From the NCBI GenBank assembly GCA_015351705.1, contig JADIIM010000037.1, positions 1-64,000 on the forward strand: 64,000 nucleotides of DNA, written 5' to 3'. The notes below the pieces were generated by a model, which saw only the letters and a list, made by a program, of their open reading frames with translations, was not told the DNA's origin and did no database searches. The DNA is from Aeromicrobium sp. Lineage in GTDB: Bacteria; Actinomycetota; Coriobacteriia; Anaerosomatales; Anaerosomataceae. This document shows positions 50,202-61,039 of the stretch, piece after piece (positions within the stretch are counted from its first letter, which is position 1; every line of letters starts with the position of its first letter). The position numbers and the translations under genes were made by a program.

Positions 50202-50788
50202 GCGGCGACGGGCGCCTCATCGTGCTGGTCCGTCACCCGGAGACGCGGGCCAACGTCGAGCACCGGTTCATCGGGCGTGAGGACTCGCCGCTCACGGCGC
50301 GCGGGTACGCCCAGATACCGTGGATCACCGAGGTGGTGCGGGCCTCATCACCTGCCGTCGTGTACAGCTCGCCGCTTGCGCGGGCACACGTGACCGCCGA
50401 GGCGATCGCCGGGTCGTCTCACGGTGTACGACTGATGGACGAGCTTGCCGAGGTGGACTTCGGGCGTGCGGCGGGACACACCTGGCAGGAACTCGAGGCC
50501 ACGGGGATGACGCCTGACTACTCCGGGTCAGGACCGATCGCGCCCGGTGGTGAGACCGCTGATGCGTTCGACGCCCGGGTGAGGGCCGCTGCCGCCCTCA
50601 TCGGTCATGAGCGCGGGCCGGTGGTCGTCGTGACGCACGGCGGTGTGCTGCGGCGTCTGCTCGTGGTGTTCCTCGAGCTTCCCACGGAGGCCGGGTGGCG
50701 CTTCGATCTGCCTAACGCCGTCATCGCTCGCGTGCGGCTCCACTCCCATGGCGGCGTGCTGGAGGCCCTCGTACCACCCACCGTGTGA
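50198..50788 (+). CDS. cobC: Histidine phosphatase, probable alpha-ribazole phosphatase
   Basis: 196 residues. Phosphoglycerate-mutase-like fold with the catalytic His in LVRHPETRANVE (RHP instead of the commoner RHG) and the second His in VVVTHGGVLRRL. Position after cobU-cobT-cobS supports a role in removing the phosphate of alpha-ribazole phosphate or cobalamin phosphate. Function depends on context, since the superfamily is broad. Confidence 0.85.
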   Translation: MSGDGRLIVLVRHPETRANVEHRFIGREDSPLTARGYAQIPWITEVVRASSPAVVYSSPLARAHVTAEAIAGSSHGVRLMDELAEVDFGRAAGHTWQELEATGMTPDYSGSGPIAPGGETADAFDARVRAAAALIGHERGPVVVVTHGGVLRRLLVVFLELPTEAGWRFDLPNAVIARVRLHSHGGVLEALVPPTV

Positions 50789-50850
50789 CGCTTGCGTACC
50801 GTGCGCGCGTGGGGGACAATGCTCCCCACATCCGCGCCGGAGGGAGCGCT

Positions 50851-51951
50851 GTGTCCTGGGACCGACTCATCCGTGAAGAGCTCGAGGGGCTGTCGCCGTA
50901 CACCCCCGGGCTGCGCGAGGAGCAGGTCCGTGAGCGCGCCGGGCGCGATGACATCTGCAAGCTCTCCAGCAACGAGCACCCCGACGGCCCCGTGCCGTCG
51001 GCGATCGAGGCGATGCGGGCCGAGCTCGGCGGACTGAACCGCTATCCGGAAGGTGCGGCAGTCGCACTACGCGAGAAGCTGGCCACCCGGTTCGATGTGT
51101 CATCGGATCAGGTGCTCGTTGGTGCCGGGAGCAACGAGCTGCTTCGGCTGCTCGCGCAGGTGGTCCTGCGTCCCGGCGACGAGGTGGTCTACGCGTGGCC
51201 GTCGTTCGTGGTCTACCCGATGGTCACCAACATCTTCCAGGCCGCACACGTCAAGGTTCCGCTTGCCCCGGGCGAGGTCCACGACCTCTCCGCTATGGCC
51301 GCGGCGATCACCGGGCGCACCCGCATAGTGTTCCTGTGCAATCCCAACAATCCCACTGGCACCATCTACCATCGCGCCGAGTTCGAGGAGTTCCTCGCGG
51401 CCGTGCCGCCGCACGTGCTCGTGGTCGTCGATGAGGCGTACTACGAGTTCGTGACCGACGCCGGGTATCCCGACGGCCTGGACTACTTCGACGGCGTGCG
51501 TCCGCTCGTGGTCCTGCGGACGTTCTCGAAGATCTACTCGCTTGCCGGGCTTCGCGTCGGCTACGGATTCGCGCCCGCGGCGCTTGTCCGTGCCGTCGAC
51601 TGCGTGCGCGAGCCGTTCAACGTCAACACGCTCGCGCAGGTGGCCGCGCTGGCATCACTGGACGACGAGGCCGAGGTCTCCCGCAGACGTGCCGAGAACC
51701 AGGAACAGAAGACGTACCTCCATTCGAGCTTCGACCGGCTCGGTATCACGTGGGTACCGTCGGAAGCGAACTTCGTCTACGTCATGACGGAGCGGCCGGT
51801 CGAAGTGTTCGACGCCTTGCTCGAGCAGGGCGTGATCGTCCGTGACTTCGGGACGGCTCCGGCGCTGCGTGTGGGCATCGGAAGCCCCGAGGAGACCCGG
51901 CGGACGGTCGAAGCGTTCGAGGCGGTCGTCTCCCGCCTCGGGAGCGTCTAG
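50851..51951 (+). CDS. hisC: Histidinol-phosphate/aromatic aminotransferase
   Basis: 366 residues from the GTG after GGAGGGAG; the frame continues 66 bases upstream to overlap cobC. PLP type I fold: SSNEHPDGPVPSAIEAMRAE, GAGSNELLRLLAQV, NPNNPTGTIY, VDEAYYEF and the lysine in RTFSKIYSLAGLRVGYG. No other his gene is nearby; the genes after it make prephenate and its products, so it may work mainly as the tyrosine/phenylalanine aminotransferase. Confidence 0.9.
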   Translation: MSWDRLIREELEGLSPYTPGLREEQVRERAGRDDICKLSSNEHPDGPVPSAIEAMRAELGGLNRYPEGAAVALREKLATRFDVSSDQVLVGAGSNELLRLLAQVVLRPGDEVVYAWPSFVVYPMVTNIFQAAHVKVPLAPGEVHDLSAMAAAITGRTRIVFLCNPNNPTGTIYHRAEFEEFLAAVPPHVLVVVDEAYYEFVTDAGYPDGLDYFDGVRPLVVLRTFSKIYSLAGLRVGYGFAPAALVRAVDCVREPFNVNTLAQVAALASLDDEAEVSRRRAENQEQKTYLHSSFDRLGITWVPSEANFVYVMTERPVEVFDALLEQGVIVRDFGTAPALRVGIGSPEETRRTVEAFEAVVSRLGSV

Positions 51952-52026
51952 GCGCTTCCGGGGGCTGTGGCGGCCGCGGCAGACCGTCACAGCGCACGCG
52001 ATGCGTGCATGAAGGGGTGATGCGCC

Positions 52027-53052
52027 ATGTTGGTGATCATGAAGGACCACGCCTCGTCAGCCGAGGTCCAGCACGTCGTCGATCTCCTCACCGAGGCCGG
52101 TGCCGAGGCCCATCTGTCTCGTGGTGAGGTCAAGACCATCATCGGCGTGATCGGAGACCGCGAGGTCATCTACACGCTCGAGCTTGAGGGCCTGGCCGGC
52201 GTCGAGCAGGTCATCCGGGTGCTCAAGCCGTACAAGCTCGTGGGTCGCGACTTCCAGCCGCAGGACACGGTGGTTCGTGTAGGGGGGACCGCCATCGGCG
52301 GGGGAGCGTTCGGTGTCATCGCCGGACCGTGTTCGATCGAGTCCGAGGACCAGATGCTCACCACCGCGCGTGCCGCGCGCGACTCGGGCGCCACGATGCT
52401 CCGCGGCGGCGCGTACAAGCCGCGTTCCAGCCCGTATGCGTTCCAAGGGATGGGCGTGGAGGGCCTGCGGCTGCTGCGTGCCGCTGGCGACGAGGTGGGC
52501 CTGCCAGTGGTGACCGAGGTCCTCGACGTCCGCGATACCGGGACCGTGGCCGAGTACGCAGACATCCTCCAGGTCGGCGCTCGCAACATGCAGAACTTCC
52601 GGATGCTCGATGAGCTCGGCGAGACGAGGAAGCCGGTGCTGCTCAAGCGCGGCCTCTCGGCCACCATCGAGGAGCTGTTGTCCGCCGCCGAGTACGTCAT
52701 CAAGGGCGGCAACCGCGACGTCATCCTGTGCGAGCGGGGCATCCGGACGTTCGAGACGCACACGCGCAACACGCTCGACCTTGCCGCGGTGGCTGCGCTC
52801 AAGATCCTCACTCATCTGCCGGTCGTAGTGGACCCCTCGCATGCCACTGGCCGTCGCGATCTCATCGCGCCGATGGCGCGGGCTTCGGTTGCTGCCGGTG
52901 CCGACGGGCTGATGATCGAGGTCCACCCCGATCCCGAACGCGCACGCTGCGACGGTCCGCAGTCGCTCACGCCGACGGACTTCGACGCGCTCATGCGCGA
53001 TATCGCGCCCCGTGTGGCGCTTGAGGGCAAGTCGCTCGGTGAGTCGTCGTGA
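52027..53052 (+). CDS. aroF: 3-deoxy-7-phosphoheptulonate synthase
   Basis: 341 residues. Condenses phosphoenolpyruvate and erythrose-4-phosphate, the entry to the shikimate pathway. N-terminal ferredoxin-like regulatory domain ([20 protein letters not shown]) as in Thermotoga-type enzymes, then the KDO8P-like barrel: [30 protein letters not shown] and [22 protein letters not shown] before the ATG. GTGA overlap with tyrA. Confidence 0.96.
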   Translation: MLVIMKDHASSAEVQHVVDLLTEAGAEAHLSRGEVKTIIGVIGDREVIYTLELEGLAGVEQVIRVLKPYKLVGRDFQPQDTVVRVGGTAIGGGAFGVIAGPCSIESEDQMLTTARAARDSGATMLRGGAYKPRSSPYAFQGMGVEGLRLLRAAGDEVGLPVVTEVLDVRDTGTVAEYADILQVGARNMQNFRMLDELGETRKPVLLKRGLSATIEELLSAAEYVIKGGNRDVILCERGIRTFETHTRNTLDLAAVAALKILTHLPVVVDPSHATGRRDLIAPMARASVAAGADGLMIEVHPDPERARCDGPQSLTPTDFDALMRDIAPRVALEGKSLGESS

Positions 53053-54175
53053 GCATCAGGAGCGTGACGATCGTCGGACTCGGCCTGATCGGCGGCTCGG
53101 TCGCGCGGGCCGCCCGGCGCAAGAACCGCCGGACGATCCGGGCCGTCGACCCTTCGGAGACGTCGCGCGCCTTCGCGCGTGCGAACGGCATCGCCGATGA
53201 AGTCGCGTCGCCTGATGAAGCACAGGCCGCCGGGTGGTTCGCTCCCGGGGCGTCGGACCTGGTCGTGCTCGGCACGCCGGTGCCCGCCACCATCGAGTGG
53301 CTCGAGCGGCTGCGCGCCCTCGGGTACGACGGCATCGTCACCGACGTGGCGTCCACCAAGCAGGCGGTCGCGGCGTTCGCGGACTCACTTCAGGCGCCCT
53401 ACCGTTTCGTGGGTGGGCACCCGATGACCGGCTCGGAGCGCAGCGGTGTCGAGGCGGCCGCCGAGACACTGTTCGACGGCGCGTACTACATCCTCACGCC
53501 CACCGCGCACACGGACACCGACGCCTACCGTCGCGTGCATGCGTTCGTCACGTCCCTCGGGGCGCGTGTGATCTCCATCGATGCGACTGCCCACGACGAA
53601 GCGGTCGCCGTGGTGAGCCACGTGCCGCACGTGGCAGCGGCCGCACTGGTGGAGCTTGCCAGCGAGCGGGCCGAGTCCGGTGGCGCCGACGTGCTGCGCC
53701 TCGCGGCGGGCGGCTTCAAGGACACGACGCGCGTCGCCGCCGGCAGCCCTGAGCTGTGGACGTCCATCTGCCTGGACAACGCCGACGCGCTCGCCAGCGG
53801 CATCGCCGACCTCGAACGCCTGCTCGAGGAGTTCCGTATCCGCGTTCTGGCGCGTGACGCCGAGGCGGTGCGCGCATGGTTCGAGCGGCCCGCCGAGGTC
53901 CGCAGGTCGTTGCCCGCGCAGTGGGTCCCGGAGACAGCGCGGCTCACCCAGCTCTCGGTCCCGGTGACCGACCGTCCCGGTGTGGTCGGCGCGGTGACCA
54001 CCGCCGCCAGCCGCGCGGGATGCAACATCGAGGACATCGAGATCGACCATCGCTCGGAGGCAAGCGCCGTGTTGCGGCTGGTGCTCACCGATGAGGGTGA
54101 CATCGACGCGCTCGTGCGCGACCTGGCAGAGGCCGGGTTCGAGCCGGTCGTCTCGCCGCTCGAGGAGGGGGCGTC

Positions 54176-54179
<4 letters not shown>
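53049..54179 (+). CDS. tyrA: Prephenate dehydrogenase with ACT domain
   Basis: 376 residues. NAD-dependent oxidation of prephenate to 4-hydroxyphenylpyruvate for tyrosine. Rossmann start [18 protein letters not shown], then [12 protein letters not shown] and the [17 protein letters not shown] active-site region. From about residue 300 an ACT domain ([20 protein letters not shown]) likely senses tyrosine. Overlaps aroA by 4 bases. Confidence 0.95.
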
Positions 54180-55501
<1,322 letters not shown>

Positions 55502-55503
55502 CG

Positions 55504-55512
55504 TGCTAGAAT
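55504..55512 (+). promoter_or_regulatory. Extended -10 promoter for the cmk group
   Basis: TGC-TAGAAT just after the aroA stop codon; -35 poor. The leader would be about 25 bases and contain GGGAG ahead of the GTG. Confidence 0.5.
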
Positions 55513-55545
55513 CCCTATGCCTGTCGTCTCACCGGGAGTCCGCCC

Positions 55546-56214
55546 GTGATCATCGCTATCGACGGACCCGCGGCCAGCGGTAAGTCCACCGTCGCCAAGG
55601 CTGTCGCTTCACGTCTCGGCATCCACTATCTCGACACCGGTGCCATGTATCGCGCCGTCGCCTGGCTCGCACTGGACCGAGGTGTGGCTCCTGACGATGC
55701 AGAGGCGGTCACGCTGCTCGCGCTCCGTCACCCCGTGACCTTCGCGTACGGTCAGGACGGTGGCCTGCCCACCGGGGTGTTCATCGCCGGCAACGACGTG
55801 ACGGCCGCGATCCGTCTGCCTGAGGTGGACGCTTCGGTGAGCGCCGTCGCCGCCGTGCCGGCGGTGCGCGCTGAGATGGTGCGGCAGCAGCGGGAGCTCG
55901 CACGTGACCGCGACGCGGTGCTCGAGGGCCGCGACATCGGCACCACGGTGTTCCCGGACGCCGAGGTCAAGATCTTCCTGACGGCATCCAACGCCGAGCG
56001 TGCCCGCCGGCGTCAGATCGACCTCACCCGGGCCGGCCACGAGGTCACGGCCGATGAGGTCCAGCAGCGCCTTGAACTCCGAGATCACCTGGATTCCTCG
56101 CGCGAGTCCAGTCCGCTCGAGCGTGCGGCGGACGCCGAGTTGCTCGACACCACCGGGATGTCCGTCGACCAGGTGGTCGACGCCGTCGTCATTCGCGCAG
56201 AGGCCCGCCGATGA
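55546..56214 (+). CDS. cmk: Cytidylate kinase
   Basis: 222 residues. Phosphorylates CMP and dCMP. P-loop IDGPAASGKSTVAKAVA, YLDTGAMYRAVAWLAL, EGRDIGTTVFPDAEVKIFL and the LID segment NAERARRRQ are present. GTG start. Overlaps plsC by 4 bases. Confidence 0.97.
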   Translation: MIIAIDGPAASGKSTVAKAVASRLGIHYLDTGAMYRAVAWLALDRGVAPDDAEAVTLLALRHPVTFAYGQDGGLPTGVFIAGNDVTAAIRLPEVDASVSAVAAVPAVRAEMVRQQRELARDRDAVLEGRDIGTTVFPDAEVKIFLTASNAERARRRQIDLTRAGHEVTADEVQQRLELRDHLDSSRESSPLERAADAELLDTTGMSVDQVVDAVVIRAEARR

Positions 56215-56879
56215 CTGCGCCGGCCACAGGGGACGCTCCCAGGCCCTCACGGCACGTAGGTGCGCGTATCGTCCGGGCAACGATCGGACGGCTCGTGCTC
56301 GCGTTGTTCAGGACCCGACTCTACGGTTCGGAGAACCTGCCCGAGGGGGGCGCACTCCTGGCCGGGAACCACGTCTCGTACATGGACCCTGTGCTTCTGT
56401 GGTGTGCCGCGCCCCGGCCGGTCCACTTCATGGCCAAACGCGAGTTGTGGAGCGTACCCGTCGTCGGGTGGGCGCTGCCGCGGCTCTGGAGCTTCCCCGT
56501 CACGCGCGGGGAGCCTGACCGCGCGGCGATCGCCACGGCCACCCACCTCCTTACTGAGGGCGCGCTCGTCGGCGTGTTTCCTGAAGGCAGCAGGGCCGCC
56601 GAGGACAGTGACGGTCTCGGCGAAGCCCACGGTGGTGCCGCGTTCATCGCGCTCCGGGCTGGGGCGCCCGTGGTCCCCGTGGCATTCGTGGGCACCGAGC
56701 GTGTCTGGCCGCGCGGCGCGCGCTTCCCGCGTCTTGCGCGCACGTCCATCCATTTCGGCGTGCCGATCGACACCAACGCCGTCGCACCGGAGGCTGGACG
56801 CAGAGAGCGGGTGGCCCGACTCACGGAGGTCATGATGAGCCGGATCGCGGAGGAACTCGAGCGCGCGAGGAGTGCATGA
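56211..56879 (+). CDS. plsC: 1-acyl-glycerol-3-phosphate acyltransferase family protein
   Basis: 222 residues. Makes phosphatidic acid from lysophosphatidic acid at the membrane. HX4D motif in AGNHVSYMDPVLL, then the substrate motif FPEGSRAAED (usual FPEGTRS) and VPVAFVGTERV. Works in series with PlsY encoded downstream. GAGGAG for the next gene lies in its last codons. Confidence 0.93.
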   Translation: MTAPATGDAPRPSRHVGARIVRATIGRLVLALFRTRLYGSENLPEGGALLAGNHVSYMDPVLLWCAAPRPVHFMAKRELWSVPVVGWALPRLWSFPVTRGEPDRAAIATATHLLTEGALVGVFPEGSRAAEDSDGLGEAHGGAAFIALRAGAPVVPVAFVGTERVWPRGARFPRLARTSIHFGVPIDTNAVAPEAGRRERVARLTEVMMSRIAEELERARSA

Positions 56880-56880
56880 C

Positions 56881-57720
56881 ATGCGTGTCGTAGTGGCCAA
56901 GCACGCGGGTGTGTGTTACGGCGTCGAACGTGCACTGAAGCTCGCGGGGCAGGCCGCCGAGGGCGGCGGCACCGTACGCACCCTCGGCCCGCTCATCCAC
57001 AATCCACAGGCGGTCGCCGCACTCGAGGACGCAGGTGTCCGGGTGGCGTCATCCCTTGATGACGTCGCGGAGGGCACGCTCGTGATCCGCTCCCACGGCG
57101 TCGATCCCGCGGTCATCACCGCAGCCGAGGAACGCGGTCTCGACGTCGTCGACGCCACGTGCCCGTTCGTCCGCGCCGCGCACCGCTGTGCCGGCGAGTT
57201 GCGTGATGCCGGCTACGCCGTGGTCATCGTCGGCGAGGCGGACCACCCCGAGGTCGAGGGCATCCTGGCGCACGCGGGCGGGGAGGCTCACATCGTGCAG
57301 CGCGCCGCGGACCTGCCTGCGCGCATCAAGCGACGTGTGGGCGTGGTGGTTCAGACGACACAGCCGCCCGCGGTGCTCGCCGAGGTCGTCGCCGCCCTGC
57401 TCCCGCGTGTGAACGAGCTTCGGGTCTGCAACACGATCTGCAGCGCGACCGAACAGCGGCAGGCGTCCGCGGCCGAGCTTGCCGATGAGGTCGACGTCAT
57501 CATCGTCGTCGGCGGACACAACTCGGGCAACACCACCCGGCTCGCCGAGATCTGTGCGGCGCGCAATCCCCGCACCCACCATGTCGAGACCGCCGAGGAG
57601 CTGGACGAACGCTGGTTCGACGGCGCGTCTGTCGTGGGTGTCACCGCAGGCGCGTCCACACCCGACGAGCAGATCCGCGGCGTCATCGAGACGGTCGAGT
57701 CGTTGACCGGCGATGAGTGA
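56881..57720 (+). CDS. ispH: 4-hydroxy-3-methylbut-2-enyl diphosphate reductase
   Basis: 279 residues from the ATG placed 8 bases after GAGGAG. Last step of the MEP isoprenoid pathway, an iron-sulfur enzyme. Cluster ligands: Cys in HAGVCYGVERAL, DATCPFVRAAH and NTICSATEQRQ; active-site His/Glu in SHG and the TEQRQ region. C terminus GVTAGASTPDEQI is typical. Overlaps the DUF512 gene by 8 bases. Confidence 0.97.
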   Translation: MRVVVAKHAGVCYGVERALKLAGQAAEGGGTVRTLGPLIHNPQAVAALEDAGVRVASSLDDVAEGTLVIRSHGVDPAVITAAEERGLDVVDATCPFVRAAHRCAGELRDAGYAVVIVGEADHPEVEGILAHAGGEAHIVQRAADLPARIKRRVGVVVQTTQPPAVLAEVVAALLPRVNELRVCNTICSATEQRQASAAELADEVDVIIVVGGHNSGNTTRLAEICAARNPRTHHVETAEELDERWFDGASVVGVTAGASTPDEQIRGVIETVESLTGDE

Positions 57721-59056
57721 CGCCTCTCACGTGACCGTGCATGACGACGCGTGTGGCGGACGTGTCACCGTGGTCGGTCCGGGCGCCGCCTTCGAGTCCG
57801 GTCTACGTGCGGGGGACGTCGTCTGTGCTGTGGACGGAGTCCCTGTCCGCGATGTGATCGACTGGTGGTGGGCGACCGATGCCCCGGCCTTCGTGCTTCG
57901 AGTGATGCGTGCCGCCGAGCCTGTTGAGCTCCGCATCGAGCGGAAGGACGCCAACCCCCTCGGCGTGCAGTTCCATGACGTGCTCTTCGACGGTGTGCGC
58001 CAGTGCGACAACGCCTGTACGTTCTGCTTCATAAGCGGGCTGCCGCCCGGTCTCAGACCCGCGCTCTACGTCCGTGATGACGACTTCCGGCTGTCGTTCC
58101 TGAGCGGCAACTTCGTGACACTCACCAATGTCACGGATGACGACCTCGGCAGGATCGTCGAACAGCGGCTTTCCCCGCTGCACGTGTCGATCCACGCGGT
58201 CGACCCCGACGTGCGATCGCGGCTCATCTGCCCCACCGCGAACGACGACGCCCTCGCGCATCTCGAGACGCTGCTTGACGCGGGTATCGAGGTGCACGTG
58301 CAGATCGTCCTGGTGCCCGGCGTCAACGACGGCCCGGTCCTCGCCGAGACGCTTGCGTACCTCTTCGAGCGGCCCGGGGTCGTCTCGGTCGGATGTGTGC
58401 CGATGGGCTACACGCGTCACCAGCACCGATGGACCGGCTCGTACACGCCCGATCAGGCCCGCCGCGTGTTGGACGCCCTCGACACCTGGCAGTCCCGTGC
58501 ACGGAAGGCACGCGGCTCCGGCTGGGTGTACGCTGCAGACGAGTTCTACCTGCTCGCCGGAGTCGCGATCCCGCCTGTCGGGCACTACGACGACTTCCCC
58601 CAGTACGAGAACGGCATCGGGATGACCGCTGCGTTCCTCGACGAACTCCCGGCCATCCGAGCCGCAGGCTCATCGACCAGGATCACGGTCGTGACCGGCG
58701 AGCTCTTCGCGCCGGTCATGTCAACGGCGCTCGCGTCACGCGGACTGAGCGACATCGGGGTGCTTGCGGTACCCAACCACCTCTTCGGCGGGAACGTCTC
58801 GGTCACGGGCCTCCTGTCGGGCCAGGACATCGGTCGGACCGTTCGCGAAGCCGAGGGGCTTGCGGCTCGGGAGGGCCGGGCGGGGGGTACCTACCTCGTA
58901 CCGGACGTTGTAGTAAACTCCGACGGGCTGCTCATCGATGACGTTCCGGCTGACTCGCTTGGCGAGGTGTGCGGCGCCGACGTCCGGATCATCGAGAGCC
59001 ACGCGGGAGCGCTCGCCTCCGCGCTCACCTCCGGAGAGGAACCTGGCGGACCATGA
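57713..59056 (+). CDS. DUF512 protein: PDZ-like plus radical-SAM-like domain
   Basis: 447 residues. An N-terminal PDZ-like domain (GLRAGDVVCAVDGVPVRDVI) precedes the Cys-x3-Cys-x2-Cys signature RQCDNACTFCFISGLPPGLR of radical-SAM-type iron-sulfur proteins, SFLSGNFVTLTN and a DUF512 C-terminal domain (TGELFAPVM, VPNHLFGGNVSVTGLLSGQD). The biochemical role of the family is not established. Adjacent to der, as in many clostridia and related taxa. Confidence 0.93.
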   Translation: MSDASHVTVHDDACGGRVTVVGPGAAFESGLRAGDVVCAVDGVPVRDVIDWWWATDAPAFVLRVMRAAEPVELRIERKDANPLGVQFHDVLFDGVRQCDNACTFCFISGLPPGLRPALYVRDDDFRLSFLSGNFVTLTNVTDDDLGRIVEQRLSPLHVSIHAVDPDVRSRLICPTANDDALAHLETLLDAGIEVHVQIVLVPGVNDGPVLAETLAYLFERPGVVSVGCVPMGYTRHQHRWTGSYTPDQARRVLDALDTWQSRARKARGSGWVYAADEFYLLAGVAIPPVGHYDDFPQYENGIGMTAAFLDELPAIRAAGSSTRITVVTGELFAPVMSTALASRGLSDIGVLAVPNHLFGGNVSVTGLLSGQDIGRTVREAEGLAAREGRAGGTYLVPDVVVNSDGLLIDDVPADSLGEVCGADVRIIESHAGALASALTSGEEPGGP

Positions 59057-60363
59057 CCCTTCCCATCGTCGCAGTCGTCGGCAGGCCCAACGTGGGCAAG
59101 TCGACGTTCGTGAATCGTCTCATCCAGTCGCAGGACGCGATCGTGCACGCCGCAAGCGGTGTCACGCGCGACCGGAGCTATCATCGCGCCGACTGGAACG
59201 GCCGTGAGTTCATGCTCGTGGACACGGGCGGGATCGAGTTCTCCACCGACGACGCGTTCGGCGCGTCGATCCGCGAGCAGGCGGTCCAGGCGGCTCGTGA
59301 GGCCGACGTCGTCGTACTGCTCGTGGACGGCTCGGTCGGTATCGCGCCTGGCGATGAGGAGGTCGCGTCGCTCCTCAGGCGCCAGGACACGCCGGTCTTC
59401 CTGGCTGTGAACAAGCTCGACACGCCCGGCAGGGAAGACGCGATCCACGACTTCTGGGCGCTCGGACTCGGCGATCCGTGGCCGGTCTCGGCGCTTCACG
59501 GGCACGGCAGCGGTGACCTGCTGGACGCGATCGTGCAGGCCCTCCCCGAGGCCGAGTCCTTCGAGGACGGCGAGGGCGCGATCGGCGTCGCTATCATCGG
59601 CAAGCCCAACGCGGGAAAGTCGTCCCTGTACAACCGGCTGCTCAAGCGCGACAGGGCGATCGTCTCGGACGTGGCCGGGACCACGCGTGACGCGATCGAC
59701 ACCCTCATCGAGGCCGAGGGTGTCTCGTACCGCCTGGTGGACACCGCAGGCCTGCGCCGCAAGTCGCAGATCGACGAGTCGGTCGAGTACTACGGGTTCG
59801 TGCGCGCCATGCGCGCCATCGACCGCGCCGACGTCGCCGTGCTGGTGGTGGACGCTGCCGCCGGCGTGACCGACCAGGACCAGCGGGTGGCGCGCTTCGC
59901 CGCCGAGCGCGGGTGCGGGATCGTCGTGGCGGTGAACAAGTGGGACCTCATGGAAGGGCCTGAGGCCAAAGAGGACGTCATGGGCCGCCTGCACGACAAG
60001 CTCGGTTTCATCGGGTACGCGCCGGTCATACGGGTGAGCGCGCTCACCAACGCCGGTGTGCACAAGGTGCTTCCCACGGTAAGCGCGGTCTACGACGCCT
60101 ACGCCGGTTCGATCTCCACGAGCGCGCTCAATCGCATGCTGACGGACCTGCGGGCCAGTGGACATACCATCTCCAAGGGTGGCGCGATCCTGCGTCTTCA
60201 CTACATGACACAGACCGGCTCGAAGCCCCCGGTGTTCACGTTCTTCGCCAATCATCCCCGACTGGTGGACGCCAACTACGAGCGGTACCTCGAGAACCGT
60301 CTGCGCGAGACGTTCGACCTCGTCGGCACCCCGGTCCGTCTGCGCTTCCGCCAGAAGGGCTGA
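59053..60363 (+). CDS. der: Ribosome biogenesis GTPase Der (EngA)
   Basis: 436 residues. Two consecutive GTPase domains: GRPNVGKST and DTGGIE with NKLD in the first, GKPNAGKSS and DTAGLRR with NKWD in the second, then a KH-like domain (TGSKPPVFTFFANHPRLV). Needed for 50S assembly. ATG start in an ATGA overlap with the DUF512 gene. Confidence 0.97.
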   Translation: MTLPIVAVVGRPNVGKSTFVNRLIQSQDAIVHAASGVTRDRSYHRADWNGREFMLVDTGGIEFSTDDAFGASIREQAVQAAREADVVVLLVDGSVGIAPGDEEVASLLRRQDTPVFLAVNKLDTPGREDAIHDFWALGLGDPWPVSALHGHGSGDLLDAIVQALPEAESFEDGEGAIGVAIIGKPNAGKSSLYNRLLKRDRAIVSDVAGTTRDAIDTLIEAEGVSYRLVDTAGLRRKSQIDESVEYYGFVRAMRAIDRADVAVLVVDAAAGVTDQDQRVARFAAERGCGIVVAVNKWDLMEGPEAKEDVMGRLHDKLGFIGYAPVIRVSALTNAGVHKVLPTVSAVYDAYAGSISTSALNRMLTDLRASGHTISKGGAILRLHYMTQTGSKPPVFTFFANHPRLVDANYERYLENRLRETFDLVGTPVRLRFRQKG

Positions 60364-60364
60364 G

Positions 60365-61036
60365 ATGGAGACGGCACTGCGCATCCTCGGCGCCGTGGTG
60401 TGCGGCTACCTCATCGGTTCGATCCCCTGGGCGGTGATCGTCGTAAGGGTCTTCTGGAGACAGGACATCCGTTCGCTCGGCTCGGGCAACACCGGAGCCA
60501 CGAACGTCCTGCGCGTCTTCGGCACGGTGCCCGGGCTTGCGGTGCTCGCGCTCGACGCGCTCAAAGGTGCGGTAGGCGTGTGGCTGGCCATGCAGTTCGC
60601 ACCAGCCGCCTGGGGTGTGGCAGGTCCCGACTGGCTCGGCGTCGCCGGGGCCTTCGCGGCGATCGGCGGGCACTCGTTCTCGCCGTTCATCGGCTTCTCG
60701 GGCGGTAAGGGTGTGGCGACCGCAGCGGGCGCCATCACGATGCTGGCCCCGCGCGTCGCGGCCGTCCTCGTGGTGGTGTTCATCGTCGTGGTCGCTCTCG
60801 GGCGGATGGTGTCGCTCGGCTCGGTGGTCATCGCCGTGCTGTTTCCCGTTGTATCCTGGATAGCGTATCCGGGCCGGACGGCACTGGTGCTGTTCGCGGT
60901 GATTGCGGCTGCGCTCGTCATCTGGCGTCATCGCGCGAACCTCGGCCGGATCGCACGGGCAGAAGAATCGAAGATCACCTTCAAGCGGCGCATGTGGGAC
61001 GAGCTCAAGTCCCGCTCGCGCGAGGGGAGTGAGTGA
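60365..61036 (+). CDS. plsY: Acyl-phosphate glycerol-3-phosphate acyltransferase
   Basis: 223 residues, about five to six membrane helices. Adds the first acyl chain to glycerol-3-phosphate from acyl phosphate. Conserved LGSGNTGATNVLRVFG, GHSFSPFIGFSGGKGVATAAG. The following gene makes its glycerol-3-phosphate substrate. Confidence 0.96.
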   Translation: METALRILGAVVCGYLIGSIPWAVIVVRVFWRQDIRSLGSGNTGATNVLRVFGTVPGLAVLALDALKGAVGVWLAMQFAPAAWGVAGPDWLGVAGAFAAIGGHSFSPFIGFSGGKGVATAAGAITMLAPRVAAVLVVVFIVVVALGRMVSLGSVVIAVLFPVVSWIAYPGRTALVLFAVIAAALVIWRHRANLGRIARAEESKITFKRRMWDELKSRSREGSE

Positions 61037-61039
61037 CCG

